DNA of 49,823 bases, taken from contig NZ_WUEK01000019.1 in assembly GCF_009823805.1 (NCBI RefSeq), forward strand, positions 1 through 49,823, read 5' to 3'. Below the pieces are notes generated by a model, which was not told the origin of the DNA, did no database searches, and saw only the letters and a program-made list of their open reading frames with translations. The translations under genes were made by a program, and so were the position numbers. This DNA comes from Nocardioides flavescens (GTDB taxonomy: Bacteria > Actinomycetota > Actinomycetes > Propionibacteriales > Nocardioidaceae). Shown piece by piece: positions 8,175-16,912 of this stretch; the stretch's first letter is position 1; every line of letters begins with the position of its first letter.

Positions 8175-9680
8175 TCAGACAGCAGTGCGCGTCCCGGCAG
8201 AGTCCCGCTCGTCACGGGCCGGCCTGTCGGGCGCAGTCCACTGACGTCGACCGGGCCCGCTCCACAGCAGCGCTGCTGCGCAGCCGACGATCGCCGCGGC
8301 GGCCGCCACCGACAACACGACCGGCGGCAGATGTGCCCAGTCGAGCTCGGGGTCGACGCGACCCCGGAGCTCTTCGCTCGCGACGACACGGTGGATGCAC
8401 GCGCTGTAGACCCCGGCGACCATGACCGCGGCGATCAGCGACAGTCGACCGCCTTCCCAGGGCGCCCAGCGAGTGCGGTCGAGCACGTGGCCGCACAGCG
8501 GGACGATCCCCACGACGAACGCCGAGAGGTAACGACCCTGCCAGACGACACCCTGTCGGTCGACGGTCACCACGGTGAGCGCCACGGGCACGATGACCGC
8601 CAGCAGAACGGCGACGACGATCGCGCAGCGCTCCCGCGGCGAGCCTCGCCGGACGGCGACGAGGACTGCTGTCACGACGAGGACCATGACGGTCGGGTAC
8701 ACCGCCAGCGGAGCCGGGACGTCACGGAACGGGAAGGCGGCAGTCAGCTGCATCACCCAGGTGAAGGACTGTCGCAGCAGGAGGACGGCCAGGTCCGCGG
8801 GCCGGCCGGCTCCTGTCTCCTCCACGGCGTACCACCGAGACACGACGACCCAGACCGCCCCCCACATCACGCCTGCGGTCCCGGCGCCGGCGGCCAGCAC
8901 CAGCCCGCCGCGGTGCCGGCCCCACAGACGGCGCCAGGGCCCGGTCCCGCCGACCACCAGCACGACGAGACAGATGAGGGCCAGCCACAGCGGCCCCAGC
9001 ATGCGCACGGAGCCGAGCAGAGCGACACCGGCGGCACCGGCGGCGAGGTACCAGCCGACCAGGTCCGGCCGTCGCTCGCGCGCCACGGCGAGGAGGGAAC
9101 ACCAGGTCAGCAGCCCAGCGGCCATCTCGAGGCCGTTGGGCGCCGGGATCGCGGTCGAGAAGGTCACCACCGGCGTCAGCGCCACGAGGAGACCCAGCCG
9201 TTCCCAGCGGCCCGGCCGCTGCGACAGGGCCACCGCCAGTGCGGCCAGGACGACTACCAGGCACAGCGCGGCTCCGACACCGCGCATGACGTAGAGGGCA
9301 GCGTCGCCCGCGAACGGTCGCGCAGCTGTGCCGACGACCGCGTAGAAGACCGGGTTGTACGGCCCCGCCGCCGTAGCGACCCGCCACCGGCCCTCGGGCG
9401 TCACCTGAGCCGGTCGGCAGTTGTCCGGACCCGGGTAGTCGAGGCTCTCGCACTGGGCTGACGCGGCCCTGACTATGTCAGCGGGGATGTCGACGTAGAG
9501 GCCTCGACCGTCTACGGCGGGCTGGTCGAGCAGCCACTGCCCGCTCGCGACACCCGCAGCGCGGTAGACGTGGTCGAACTCGTCGCTGGCCCGGAACGGC
9601 GGCACAGCGAGGATCCACACGGACTGGACGACGGCCAGGGCGATTCCGAACAGGATGACCCGTCGTCTGGTGGAGCTCAC
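8175..9680 (-). CDS. DUF2142 polytopic membrane protein
   Basis: This protein of about 501 residues has some 10-12 hydrophobic segments. The N-terminal helix is followed by PPFRASDEFDHVYRA, then an extracytoplasmic loop with two Cys (AQCES and DNCRP), and GPYNPVFYAVVG. This layout is typical of DUF2142 proteins, which resemble GT-C glycosyltransferase-like membrane proteins and often occur in surface-polysaccharide loci. No such locus is adjacent, so its role is open. I prefer the GTG at 9680, which follows TAGCGT by 8 nt; an in-frame GTG at 9749 would add 23 polar residues. Confidence 0.75.
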   Translation of the reverse strand: MSSTRRRVILFGIALAVVQSVWILAVPPFRASDEFDHVYRAAGVASGQWLLDQPAVDGRGLYVDIPADIVRAASAQCESLDYPGPDNCRPAQVTPEGRWRVATAAGPYNPVFYAVVGTAARPFAGDAALYVMRGVGAALCLVVVLAALAVALSQRPGRWERLGLLVALTPVVTFSTAIPAPNGLEMAAGLLTWCSLLAVARERRPDLVGWYLAAGAAGVALLGSVRMLGPLWLALICLVVLVVGGTGPWRRLWGRHRGGLVLAAGAGTAGVMWGAVWVVVSRWYAVEETGAGRPADLAVLLLRQSFTWVMQLTAAFPFRDVPAPLAVYPTVMVLVVTAVLVAVRRGSPRERCAIVVAVLLAVIVPVALTVVTVDRQGVVWQGRYLSAFVVGIVPLCGHVLDRTRWAPWEGGRLSLIAAVMVAGVYSACIHRVVASEELRGRVDPELDWAHLPPVVLSVAAAAAIVGCAAALLWSGPGRRQWTAPDRPARDERDSAGTRTAV

Positions 9681-9688
9681 GACCCAGA

Positions 9689-9694
9689 ACGCTA
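9689..9694 (-). promoter_or_regulatory. Leaderless-type -10 element
   Basis: TAGCGT on the minus strand lies 8 nt before the GTG at 9680. It lies inside the longer reading frame, which supports the shorter start for the DUF2142 gene. Confidence 0.5.
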
Positions 9695-9826
9695 GGCGGG
9701 GGATGCTCCCTCTCGGCGTGTTCGCACCCGCTCTCCTCCGATCGGTCACGGCTACGTGGCCCGGTCGGGTGGTCGGGCACCGCGAACGGGCCCGTCGGGC
9801 ACCTGCGCGGTCGCGCCGGGCTGTCC

Positions 9827-10888
9827 TCAGGCCGAGCTGGCCGCGACCCAGCGCTCGAGGGCAGCCGCGGCGGCCCCGGAGTCGACGGACTCGGCGGCAC
9901 GGGCGATGCCCGCGGCGAGGGAGTCGTCGACGGGCTCGCCCGGGGAGTCGTAGACCGCGAGCGCGGCCCCGGCGTTCAGCAGTACGGCGTCCCGCACGGG
10001 ACCGGACTCGCCGGCGAGCAGGCGGCGTACGACGTCGGCGTTGTGGTCGGGTCCGCCGCCGCGCAGGTCGTCGGGTGTGGCCGGCGCGATGCCGTGGGCC
10101 CGCGGGTCCACGGTCGCGGTGCTGACCTGCCCGTCGTGGACGACGTGGAGCGTCGAGGTCGTGGTGGTGGTCAGCTCGTCCAGTCCGTCGTCGCCGGTGA
10201 ACACCCAGGCGTCGGCACCGCGGGCCGCCAGGACGCCGGCGAGGACGGGAGCCATGCGCGGGTCGGCCACGCCGATCGCGTTGGCCGCCGGCCGTGCCGG
10301 GTTGGCGAGGGGCCCGAGGAAGTTGAACGTCGTACCGATGCCGAGCTCGCGCCGCGGCACCGCGGTGTGGCGCATCGCCGGGTTGAAGGCGGCCGCGAAC
10401 AGGAAGGTGATGCCGGCCTCGTCCGCGATCGCCGCGACACGGTCGGCCGGGAGGTCGAGGCGGACGCCGAGCCGCTCCAGCACGTCGGCTGAGCCCGACT
10501 GCGAGGAGGCCGACCGGTTGCCGTGCTTGACCACCCGGGCCCCGGCGCCCGCGGCCACGATGGCCGACATCGTGGAGATGTTGACGCTCATGGAGCGGTC
10601 GCCCCCGGTGCCGACGACGTCGAGCAGCCGCCCGGGCACCGAGATCGGCGTCGCGGCCGCGTGCATCGCCGCGACCAGGCCGGACACCTCCTCGACGGTC
10701 TCGCCCTTGGCGCGCAGCGCGACGGCGAACCCGGCGATCTGGGCCGGGGTGGCCTCGCCGGAGAGGATCTCCCCCATCGCCCAGGAGGCCTGGGCCTGGC
10801 TGAGGTCGGCGCCGGAGACGAGCGACCCGAGCACCTCGGCCCAGGTCGGTGCCGGGGTCGACGCAGCCGTCGACGCAGCAGTCGACAC
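9827..10888 (-). CDS. trpD: Anthranilate phosphoribosyltransferase
   Basis: This 353-residue enzyme transfers the phosphoribosyl group of PRPP to anthranilate in tryptophan synthesis. The family length is about 345. The PRPP and anthranilate sites are clear: VGTGGDRSMSVNISTMSA, VVKHGNRSASSQSGSADVLE, then NPAMRHTAVPRRELGIGT and FNFLGPLANPARP. The N-terminus carries a short Ser/Thr/Ala repeat before the first helix. The GTG start lies 2 nt after the TGA of the upstream receiver gene, so translation is probably coupled to it. No other trp gene is in the window; trpD also neighbours ctaE in mycobacteria. Confidence 0.96.
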   Translation of the reverse strand: MSTAASTAASTPAPTWAEVLGSLVSGADLSQAQASWAMGEILSGEATPAQIAGFAVALRAKGETVEEVSGLVAAMHAAATPISVPGRLLDVVGTGGDRSMSVNISTMSAIVAAGAGARVVKHGNRSASSQSGSADVLERLGVRLDLPADRVAAIADEAGITFLFAAAFNPAMRHTAVPRRELGIGTTFNFLGPLANPARPAANAIGVADPRMAPVLAGVLAARGADAWVFTGDDGLDELTTTTTSTLHVVHDGQVSTATVDPRAHGIAPATPDDLRGGGPDHNADVVRRLLAGESGPVRDAVLLNAGAALAVYDSPGEPVDDSLAAGIARAAESVDSGAAAAALERWVAASSA

Positions 10889-10890
10889 GG

Positions 10891-11298
10891 TCAGGAGGTG
10901 GTCGAGGGCACGCGCGGGCGCAGCAGACCCAGCACGGTCTCGGCGAGCTGGATCGGGTCGATCGGGTGCGGCACCGCCGCGTCGGCCCGCGACCACGTCG
11001 CGAGCCAGGCGTCCTGCGGCCGTCCGGTGAGCACCAGCAGCGGCGGGCACCGGTAGATCTCGTCCTTGAGCTGCTTGGCGATCCCCATGCCGCCGGCGGG
11101 CACCGCCTCGCCGTCGAGGATCGCGAGGTCCACGGTGCCGGCGTCCATGTTGGAGATCACGACCGGCTCGGTCGCGACCTCGACGTACTCCAGCTCGGGC
11201 AGGTCGGGATGGATCCGGCGCCCCAGGGCGAGGATGACCTGCTGGCGGGTGTTGACGTCGTCGGAGTAGACGAGCACCCGCAGGTTCTTGTCGGCCAC
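10891..11298 (-). CDS. Stand-alone receiver-like response regulator (Rv3143 type)
   Basis: This 135-residue protein is a receiver domain with no output domain. It begins with the acidic pair in VLVYSDDVNTR. The expected phospho-acceptor is D62 in LAILDGEAVPAGG, and T91 sits in LVLTGRP. The conserved Lys is replaced: AAVPHPIDP has H111 where KP is usual, so signalling may be atypical. The sequence closely resembles what I recall of M. tuberculosis Rv3143. The gene has a leaderless -10 (TAGGCT) and ends 2 nt before trpD. No kinase is adjacent. Confidence 0.82.
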   Translation of the reverse strand: MADKNLRVLVYSDDVNTRQQVILALGRRIHPDLPELEYVEVATEPVVISNMDAGTVDLAILDGEAVPAGGMGIAKQLKDEIYRCPPLLVLTGRPQDAWLATWSRADAAVPHPIDPIQLAETVLGLLRPRVPSTTS

Positions 11299-11305
11299 GG
11301 CCGCG

Positions 11306-11311
11306 AGCCTA
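11306..11311 (-). promoter_or_regulatory. Leaderless-type -10 element
   Basis: TAGGCT on the minus strand lies 7 nt before the GTG at 11298. It probably drives the receiver gene and trpD together. Confidence 0.6.
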
Positions 11312-11328
11312 CCCGGGCAGGGCCGCGC

Positions 11329-12213
11329 TCAGCGCCCGGCCCGCTCCCGGGCCTCGACGAGGTCGAGGCGGCGGTCCTCGCGCTTCGCCTCCTTCATCGA
11401 GGCGCGGACCCACTGCGCGAACAGCACGCCGAAGAAGGCCAGCGCCACCAGGTCGCCCGAGCCCCACAGGATGCCGCCGGCCAGGTGCTGGTCGGCCATC
11501 GCGTCCGGCAACCAGGAGTACGCCGGGTCGCGGCGCAGCGCGAGGTAGTGCTCGGCCCCGATCAGGGTGTCCTGACCCATGATCGTGACGCCGAGGAAGG
11601 CGTGGAAGGGCAGCGTCAGCACCACCATCAGCATCCGCGCCGGGTAGCCGACCCGCCCGGGCACCGGGTCGATGCCCACGAGCGGCCAGAAGAACAGGGC
11701 GCCGACGGTGACGAGGTGCACGTGCATGAGCTCGTGCAGCCACGGGCTGGCGAGCGTGGCGTCGTACCACCCCGTGAAGTAGAGCGCCCACGGCGAGATG
11801 ACGTAGAGCGCGAAGACCAGCGGCGCGAAGGTCAGGACCCGCGCGAACCGCGAGTGGAGCACGGCCAGCAGCCAGCGCCGGGGCGTGGCCGGCAGGGTCC
11901 GCAGGGCCAGCGTGACGGGCGCGCCCAGCGCGAGGGCGAGCGGCACGAGCATCGACAGCACCATGTGCTGGACCATGTGGACGCTGACCAGGGTGGTGTC
12001 GTACGCCGCCAGCCCGGAGCTGGTGGCGTAGAAGAACGAGCCCATCCCGACGCCGACGAAGGCCACCGTGCGGCCCACGGGCCACCGGTCCCCGCGCCGG
12101 CGCAGCGACTGCACGCCGAGCAGGTAGAGGCCCGCCGCCCAGACCGTCACGACCAGCGGGAGGGGTGCCAGCTGCCACCCCGTCACGAGGCTGCTGAGGT
12201 CGAAGGGCGGCAC
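11329..12213 (-). CDS. CtaG-like cytochrome c oxidase assembly membrane protein
   Basis: This 294-residue membrane protein has about seven hydrophobic segments and belongs to the caa3_CtaG family, linked to copper-dependent assembly of cytochrome c oxidase. Conserved His-rich spots include VHMVQHMVLSM, LHELMHVHLV and ADQHLAGGILWGSGD. The C-terminus is charged and cytoplasmic. It is divergent from ctaE, which encodes oxidase subunit III, with 72 bp between starts. I chose the GTG at 12213 because TACCAT lies 6 nt upstream; longer frames overlap ctaE. Confidence 0.9.
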   Translation of the reverse strand: MPPFDLSSLVTGWQLAPLPLVVTVWAAGLYLLGVQSLRRRGDRWPVGRTVAFVGVGMGSFFYATSSGLAAYDTTLVSVHMVQHMVLSMLVPLALALGAPVTLALRTLPATPRRWLLAVLHSRFARVLTFAPLVFALYVISPWALYFTGWYDATLASPWLHELMHVHLVTVGALFFWPLVGIDPVPGRVGYPARMLMVVLTLPFHAFLGVTIMGQDTLIGAEHYLALRRDPAYSWLPDAMADQHLAGGILWGSGDLVALAFFGVLFAQWVRASMKEAKREDRRLDLVEARERAGR

Positions 12214-12219
12214 CCCCCG

Positions 12220-12225
12220 ATGGTA
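12220..12225 (-). promoter_or_regulatory. Leaderless-type -10 element
   Basis: TACCAT on the minus strand lies 6 nt before the GTG at 12213. It faces away from the ctaE promoter in the same 72-bp divergent gap. Confidence 0.6.
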
Positions 12226-12273
12226 GGTCGCGGCACACACCGCCCCGAGGTCGCACCTGAGAGGACCCCGAGA

Positions 12274-12279
12274 CATAAT
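12274..12279 (+). promoter_or_regulatory. Leaderless-type -10 element for ctaE-qcrCAB
   Basis: CATAAT lies 6 nt before the GTG at 12286. GAAGAA between them is purine-rich, but too close to the start to act as a normal ribosome-binding site. Confidence 0.55.
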
Positions 12280-12285
12280 GAAGAA

Positions 12286-12924
12286 GTGGCGACTGCAACG
12301 ACTGTCCCGGCCTCGCGCCTGCACGGACACCATGACCGTCCGAGCATGGTCTCCGTCGGGACCATCATCTGGCTCTCCAGTGAGCTGATGTTCTTCGCGG
12401 CGCTGTTCGCCGCCTACTTCACGATCCGCTCCGTCAGCACCGACCTGTGGACGCAGAGCACCGAGGTGCTCGACGTCCCCTTCGCCGCGGTGAACACCAC
12501 GATCCTGGTCGCCTCGTCGCTGACCTGCCAGATGGGTGTCTTCGCCGCCGAGCGCGGTCGCGTCGGCCGGGCCGGCTCCCTGCTCGCGTTCAAGGCCTGG
12601 GGCCTGCGCGAGTGGTTCTTCCTGACTTACGTGATGGGCGCGATCTTCATCGCCGGCCAGGTCACGGAGTACACCACCCTGGTCCAGGAGGGTGTCACCC
12701 TGTCGAGCTCGGCCTACGGCTCGATGTTCTACCTCACCACCGGTTTCCACGGCATCCACGTCACGGGCGGGCTGCTCGCCTTCCTGCTCGTGCTGGGTCG
12801 CACCTACGTGGCCAGGCGGTTCACCCACGAACAGGCGGTCTCCGCCATCGTCGTGTCGTACTACTGGCACTTCGTCGACGTGGTGTGGATCGGTCTGTTC
12901 GCCACCATCTACCTCATCCAGTGA
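12286..12924 (+). CDS. ctaE: Cytochrome aa3 oxidase subunit III
   Basis: This 212-residue protein has five transmembrane segments, as expected for the short actinobacterial subunit III. Typical stretches are WLSSELMFFAALFAAYFTIR, the GFHGIHVTGGL helix and SYYWHFVDVVWIGLF near the C-terminus. Subunit III stabilises the oxidase catalytic core in the membrane. The gene opens the ctaE-qcrC-qcrA-qcrB operon, the same order as in mycobacteria. The GTG start at 12286 follows a -10-like CATAAT; in-frame sequence upstream runs antisense through the CtaG gene and is not real. Confidence 0.95.
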   Translation: MATATTVPASRLHGHHDRPSMVSVGTIIWLSSELMFFAALFAAYFTIRSVSTDLWTQSTEVLDVPFAAVNTTILVASSLTCQMGVFAAERGRVGRAGSLLAFKAWGLREWFFLTYVMGAIFIAGQVTEYTTLVQEGVTLSSSAYGSMFYLTTGFHGIHVTGGLLAFLLVLGRTYVARRFTHEQAVSAIVVSYYWHFVDVVWIGLFATIYLIQ

Positions 12925-12941
12925 CAACCGCGAGGACCTCA

Positions 12942-13814
12942 GTGCGCTTCCTGAACCGCTCCGTCGGTCGGCTCTCCCGCCACCGCCGCCGCCCGCTCGC
13001 TGGGCTCGTGCTCCTCCTGCTCGGGCTCCTGCTCACCGGCGGTCTGTACTCCGCGTTCGCTCCTGCCACGGCCAGCACCGCCTCCGACAACGAGGAGCTC
13101 GTCGCCGAGGGCCGCGAGCTCTTCCTCGTCGGCTGCGCCTTCTGCCACGGCCAGAACGGCGAGGGCGTCTCGACCGTCAACGGCAACTGGCTCGGCCCCA
13201 CCCTGGCCGGCGTCGGCGCCGCCGCGGTCGACTTCCAGGTCGGCACCGGCCGCATGCCGATGGCCCAGCCCGGTGCGCAGAACCCCACCAAGCCGATCTC
13301 CTACGACCAGGGCGAGATCGACGCGCTCGCGGCGTACGTCGCGAGCCTGGCCCCGGGCCCGGCCGTGCCGGACCCGAGCGACTACAGCCTCGCCGGCCTG
13401 TCCTCCGACGAGCGCGAGGAGGCCATCGCCCGCGGTGGCCAGATCTTCCTCACCAACTGCACCGCGTGCCACAACTACGCCGGCAAGGGCGGCGCGATGC
13501 CGCGCGGCGGCTACGCCCCCAACCTGAGCGACACCTCGGCCAAGCACATCTACGAGGCGCTGCTCACCGGCCCGGGCCAGATGGACAGCTTCTCCAACGG
13601 CAACCTCTCGCCCGAGGAGAAGCGCGACGTCATCGCCTACCTCTACTCGCTGCGTGAGCAGCCCGCTTACGGCGGCTTCACCTTCGGCAGCCTCGGCCCC
13701 GTCGGCGAGGGCCTGCTCGCCTGGGTGATCGGTGTCGGCGCCCTGGTCGCCATCGCGACCTGGATCGCGGCCCACACCGCCCGCTCGAACAAGAAGAAGG
13801 GAGCGGCCGCATGA
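12942..13814 (+). CDS. qcrC: Di-heme cytochrome c subunit of the bc1 complex
   Basis: This 290-residue di-heme cytochrome cc replaces the soluble cytochrome c of other bacteria by passing electrons directly from the bc1 complex to the aa3 oxidase. The N-terminal anchor covers about residues 17-38. Two CxxCH heme sites follow: CAFCH (C65, C68, H69) and CTACH (C173, C176, H177). A C-terminal membrane helix spans about 255-280. I chose the GTG at 12942, which has GAGGA 5 nt upstream; a GTG at 12921 overlapping the ctaE stop is possible and would add seven residues. The gene overlaps qcrA by 4 bp. Confidence 0.95.
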   Translation: MRFLNRSVGRLSRHRRRPLAGLVLLLLGLLLTGGLYSAFAPATASTASDNEELVAEGRELFLVGCAFCHGQNGEGVSTVNGNWLGPTLAGVGAAAVDFQVGTGRMPMAQPGAQNPTKPISYDQGEIDALAAYVASLAPGPAVPDPSDYSLAGLSSDEREEAIARGGQIFLTNCTACHNYAGKGGAMPRGGYAPNLSDTSAKHIYEALLTGPGQMDSFSNGNLSPEEKRDVIAYLYSLREQPAYGGFTFGSLGPVGEGLLAWVIGVGALVAIATWIAAHTARSNKKKGAAA

Positions 13815-14965
13815 GCGACCAGCACGGTTCCGACCCGCACGGTTCGTCCGACGACCTCCCCGAGAAGTACGCCGGGCACGAGGGCGAGATGCAGGCCGCG
13901 GACGAGCCCATCCGCAACCCTGGGCTCCCCGAGCACACCTGGCGCCCCACCGACGTCGACCCCAAGGCCGAGCGTCGCGCCGAGCGTCAGGTGGCGGGCA
14001 TCTTCGGTCTCGCCGCCGTGTGCGCGGTCCTGTTCGTCGTGTCGTACTTCGTGTTCAGCATCGGCGGCAGCCCTGAGGCGCAGGTCAGCCAGATCGGCAA
14101 CCTCGGTGCCTCCAACGTCGCCCTCGGCGGCACGCTGGGCCTCGCCCTGCTGCTGATCGGCGTCGGGCTCATCCAGTGGGCCCGCAAGCTCATGTCGGAC
14201 CACGAGATGGTCGAGATGCGCCACCCGGCGCGCTCCTCCGACGAGGACCGCGAGGTCACCCTCAAGGCGCTCAACGACGGTCTCGAGGAGTCCGGCATCG
14301 CCCGCCGCCCCCTGGTCCGCAACTCGCTGCTCGGCGCGGTCACCGTGCTTCTGGCCCCGGCCGTGGTGCTCCTGCGCGACCTCGGCCCGACGCCCAACCA
14401 GGTGGCCGAAGATGCCGACTACCCCGGCGCCGGTCTCGAGAAGACGGTGTGGGAGAAGGGCATGCGCGTCGTGCGCGACGTGGTCGGCACCCCGATCCGT
14501 CCCGGTGACATGGAGATCGGCGACCTCTTCAACGCCGAGCCCGAGCTCGTCTTCGCCGTCGACGAGGAGGGCGAGCCCATCCTCGAGGGCGAGTCGCTGC
14601 TGATCGCCAAGTCGAAGGCCGCGGTCGTCCTGATCCGGATGGACCCCGACGAGAACAAGCCCGCCCCTGGCCGTGAGAACTGGGCCATCGACGGGATCCT
14701 GTGCTACTCCAAGATCTGCACCCACGTCGGGTGCCCGATCTCCCTGAACGAGCGCAAGACCCACCACCTGCTCTGCCCGTGCCACCAGTCGACGTTCGAC
14801 CTGGCCGACGCAGCGAAGGTCGTCTTCGGTCCGGCCGCCCGTCCTCTCCCGCAGCTGCCGCTGGCGGTCGACTCCGAGGGGTACCTCGTAGCCCAGAGCG
14901 ACTTCCGCGAGCCGGTCGGTCCCAGCTTCTGGGAGCGCGACTCCCAGGCCAGCACGACTGAGTGA
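13811..14965 (+). CDS. qcrA: Rieske iron-sulfur subunit of the bc1 complex
   Basis: This 384-residue protein has an acidic N-terminus, membrane segments characteristic of actinobacterial QcrA (three strongly hydrophobic stretches in the first ~195 residues) and a C-terminal Rieske domain. The [2Fe-2S] ligands lie in CTHVGC (C303, H305) and CPCH (C322, H325). C308 and C324 would form the stabilising disulfide. It oxidises menaquinol at the Qo site together with QcrB. The ATG overlaps the qcrC stop (ATGA), so translation is coupled. Cluster insertion could involve the ErpA-like protein at 25.1 kb, which is inference. Confidence 0.96.
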   Translation: MSDQHGSDPHGSSDDLPEKYAGHEGEMQAADEPIRNPGLPEHTWRPTDVDPKAERRAERQVAGIFGLAAVCAVLFVVSYFVFSIGGSPEAQVSQIGNLGASNVALGGTLGLALLLIGVGLIQWARKLMSDHEMVEMRHPARSSDEDREVTLKALNDGLEESGIARRPLVRNSLLGAVTVLLAPAVVLLRDLGPTPNQVAEDADYPGAGLEKTVWEKGMRVVRDVVGTPIRPGDMEIGDLFNAEPELVFAVDEEGEPILEGESLLIAKSKAAVVLIRMDPDENKPAPGRENWAIDGILCYSKICTHVGCPISLNERKTHHLLCPCHQSTFDLADAAKVVFGPAARPLPQLPLAVDSEGYLVAQSDFREPVGPSFWERDSQASTTE

Positions 14966-14976
14966 TTGAAGGCGTC

Positions 14977-16749
14977 ATGAGCATCGACACCAGCAAGGTC
15001 GCCACCTCGAACTCCAGCGCGGCCCTCGCAGACAAGCCCAACCGGGTCGGCGCGGCCGCCAACTGGGCCGACGAGCGGCTCGGCCTCGCGAGCCTCGCCA
15101 AGAAGAACCTGCGCAAGGTCTTCCCCGACCACTGGTCCTTCATGCTGGGCGAGATCGCCCTGTGGAGCTTCGTGGTCCTGCTGCTCTCGGGCGTGTTCCT
15201 CACGCTCTGGTACGACCCGACGATGGCCGAGGTCCACTACGAGGGCAGCTACGCCCAGTTGCGCGGCATCGAGATGTCGGGTGCCTACGCCTCGGCGCTG
15301 CACCTGAGCTTCGACGTCCGCGGTGGTCTGCTCATGCGGCAGATGCACCACTGGGCGGCGATGCTGTTCATCGCCTCGATGATGATCCACCTGCTCCGGG
15401 TGTTCTTCACCGGTGCGCACCGCAAGCCGCGTGAGATGAACTGGGTCATCGGCTGCCTGCTGCTGATCCTCGGCACGCTCGAGGGCTTCACCGGCTACTC
15501 GCTGCCCGACGACCTGCTCTCCGGCACCGGCATCCGCGCCGCAGACGGCTTCATGAAGGCCTCGCCGGTCATCGGCTCCTACATGTCGTTCTTCCTCTTC
15601 GGCGGCGAGTTCCCGGGCACGCACATCATCCCGCGCCTCTACGTCGTGCACATCCTGCTGATCCCGGGTCTGCTGCTGGCCCTGATCACGGCCCACATGC
15701 TGCTGCTCGTCTACCACAAGCACACCCAGTGGGCCGGCCCCGGCCGCACCGAGCAGAACGTCGTCGGCTTCCCGATGCTGCCCGTCTACGCCGCCAAGGC
15801 CGGTGGGTTCTTCTTCATCGTCTTCGGCGTCTGCGCCCTCATGGGTGGTCTGTTCACCATCAACGGCGTGTGGCTCTACGGCCCCTACGACCCGTCGAAG
15901 GTGACCGCCGGCTCCCAGCCCGACTGGTACATGGGCTGGCCCGACGGCGCGCTGCGCATCATGCCCGGCATCGAGACCCACATCTTCGGTCACACGATCT
16001 CGTGGAACGTCATGCTCCCGATCCTCGTGCTGCCGATCGTGATGTTCCTGGTGCTCATGGTCCTGCCCTTCATCGAGGCCTGGATCACCGGCGACAAGCG
16101 CGACCACCACATCCTGCAGCGCCCGCGCAACGCTCCGACGCGCACGGCGTTCATGGTCGCCCTGATGACGATGTACGGCCTGTTCTGGGCGGCCGGCGGC
16201 AACGACATCATCGCCATCAAGCTGCACCTCTCGATCAACCAGATCACCTATTTCATGCGGGTGGCCGTGTTCGTCGGGCCGGTGATCGCGTTCATCATCA
16301 CCAAGCGCTGGTGCATCTCGCTGCAGCGCAAGGACCAGGAGGACCTGCTCCACGGCTACGAGACGGGCATCATCATGCGCTCGCCGGAGGGTGGCTACTC
16401 CGAGCGTCACCTGCCCCTCTCCCCCGACCGTGCCTACGTCCTCGCGGCCCAGGACCGCGACCCCGACGTGATCGCGGAGCTCGAGGCCGGTCCGTCCGGT
16501 CCCGACGGCAACGGCGTCGAGCCGAAGACCGGCATCGCCGGCAAGCTCGAGGGCGTGCGGCAGCGACTGCGTCTGGCGATGTACGCCGACAACGTGCAGA
16601 AGCCGACCCGCGAGGAGCTCGAGGCGGCACACCACCACGCCGAGCACGAGCACGAGCTCCAGGCGGGCGCCGAGGGCCACGCGGCCGACGGTCACCAGTT
16701 CGACGGTCACCACTCCGTCGAGGACGACCGGCTCCGCGCGGACGACTGA
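14977..16749 (+). CDS. qcrB: Cytochrome b subunit of the bc1 complex
   Basis: This 590-residue cytochrome b carries the two b hemes and the quinone sites. Heme-ligand His residues lie in HHWAAMLF and MMIHLL and in the later helix around VVHILLI and ITAHMLLL. The Qo motif is PDWY (in GSQPDWYMGWPD), the actinobacterial variant of PEWY. The C-terminal extension is charged and ends in a His-rich tail with nine His (16624-16716). I chose the ATG at 14977, preceded by GAAGG; an earlier GTG overlaps the qcrA stop. A strong terminator follows 18 bp after the stop. Confidence 0.96.
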   Translation: MSIDTSKVATSNSSAALADKPNRVGAAANWADERLGLASLAKKNLRKVFPDHWSFMLGEIALWSFVVLLLSGVFLTLWYDPTMAEVHYEGSYAQLRGIEMSGAYASALHLSFDVRGGLLMRQMHHWAAMLFIASMMIHLLRVFFTGAHRKPREMNWVIGCLLLILGTLEGFTGYSLPDDLLSGTGIRAADGFMKASPVIGSYMSFFLFGGEFPGTHIIPRLYVVHILLIPGLLLALITAHMLLLVYHKHTQWAGPGRTEQNVVGFPMLPVYAAKAGGFFFIVFGVCALMGGLFTINGVWLYGPYDPSKVTAGSQPDWYMGWPDGALRIMPGIETHIFGHTISWNVMLPILVLPIVMFLVLMVLPFIEAWITGDKRDHHILQRPRNAPTRTAFMVALMTMYGLFWAAGGNDIIAIKLHLSINQITYFMRVAVFVGPVIAFIITKRWCISLQRKDQEDLLHGYETGIIMRSPEGGYSERHLPLSPDRAYVLAAQDRDPDVIAELEAGPSGPDGNGVEPKTGIAGKLEGVRQRLRLAMYADNVQKPTREELEAAHHHAEHEHELQAGAEGHAADGHQFDGHHSVEDDRLRADD

Positions 16750-16767
16750 GCCGCGACCGCAGCATCG

Positions 16768-16800
16768 AGAGGCCCGCTCCCCCACGGGGAGCGGGCCTCT
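16768..16800 (+). terminator. Intrinsic-type hairpin ending the ctaE-qcrCAB operon
   Basis: There is a perfect 15-bp stem (AGAGGCCCGCTCCCC paired with its complement) and a 3-nt CAC loop. No long T-run follows, only GGTCATTTC, as is common for actinobacterial terminators. Confidence 0.9.
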
Positions 16801-16912
16801 GGTCATTTCACCCCTGCGGGTCATCAGGAACGACCTGCTGGTGCCGATAGAAGAGGGAACAGGCCGCTCCCGACTCCGGGACCCGGCCCACCTCGGCCCC
16901 AGGAGCACCCCC

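Noticed and set aside
10849..12285. Upstream extension of ctaE
   Set aside because: It is antisense to the receiver and CtaG-like genes; the real protein begins at 12286.
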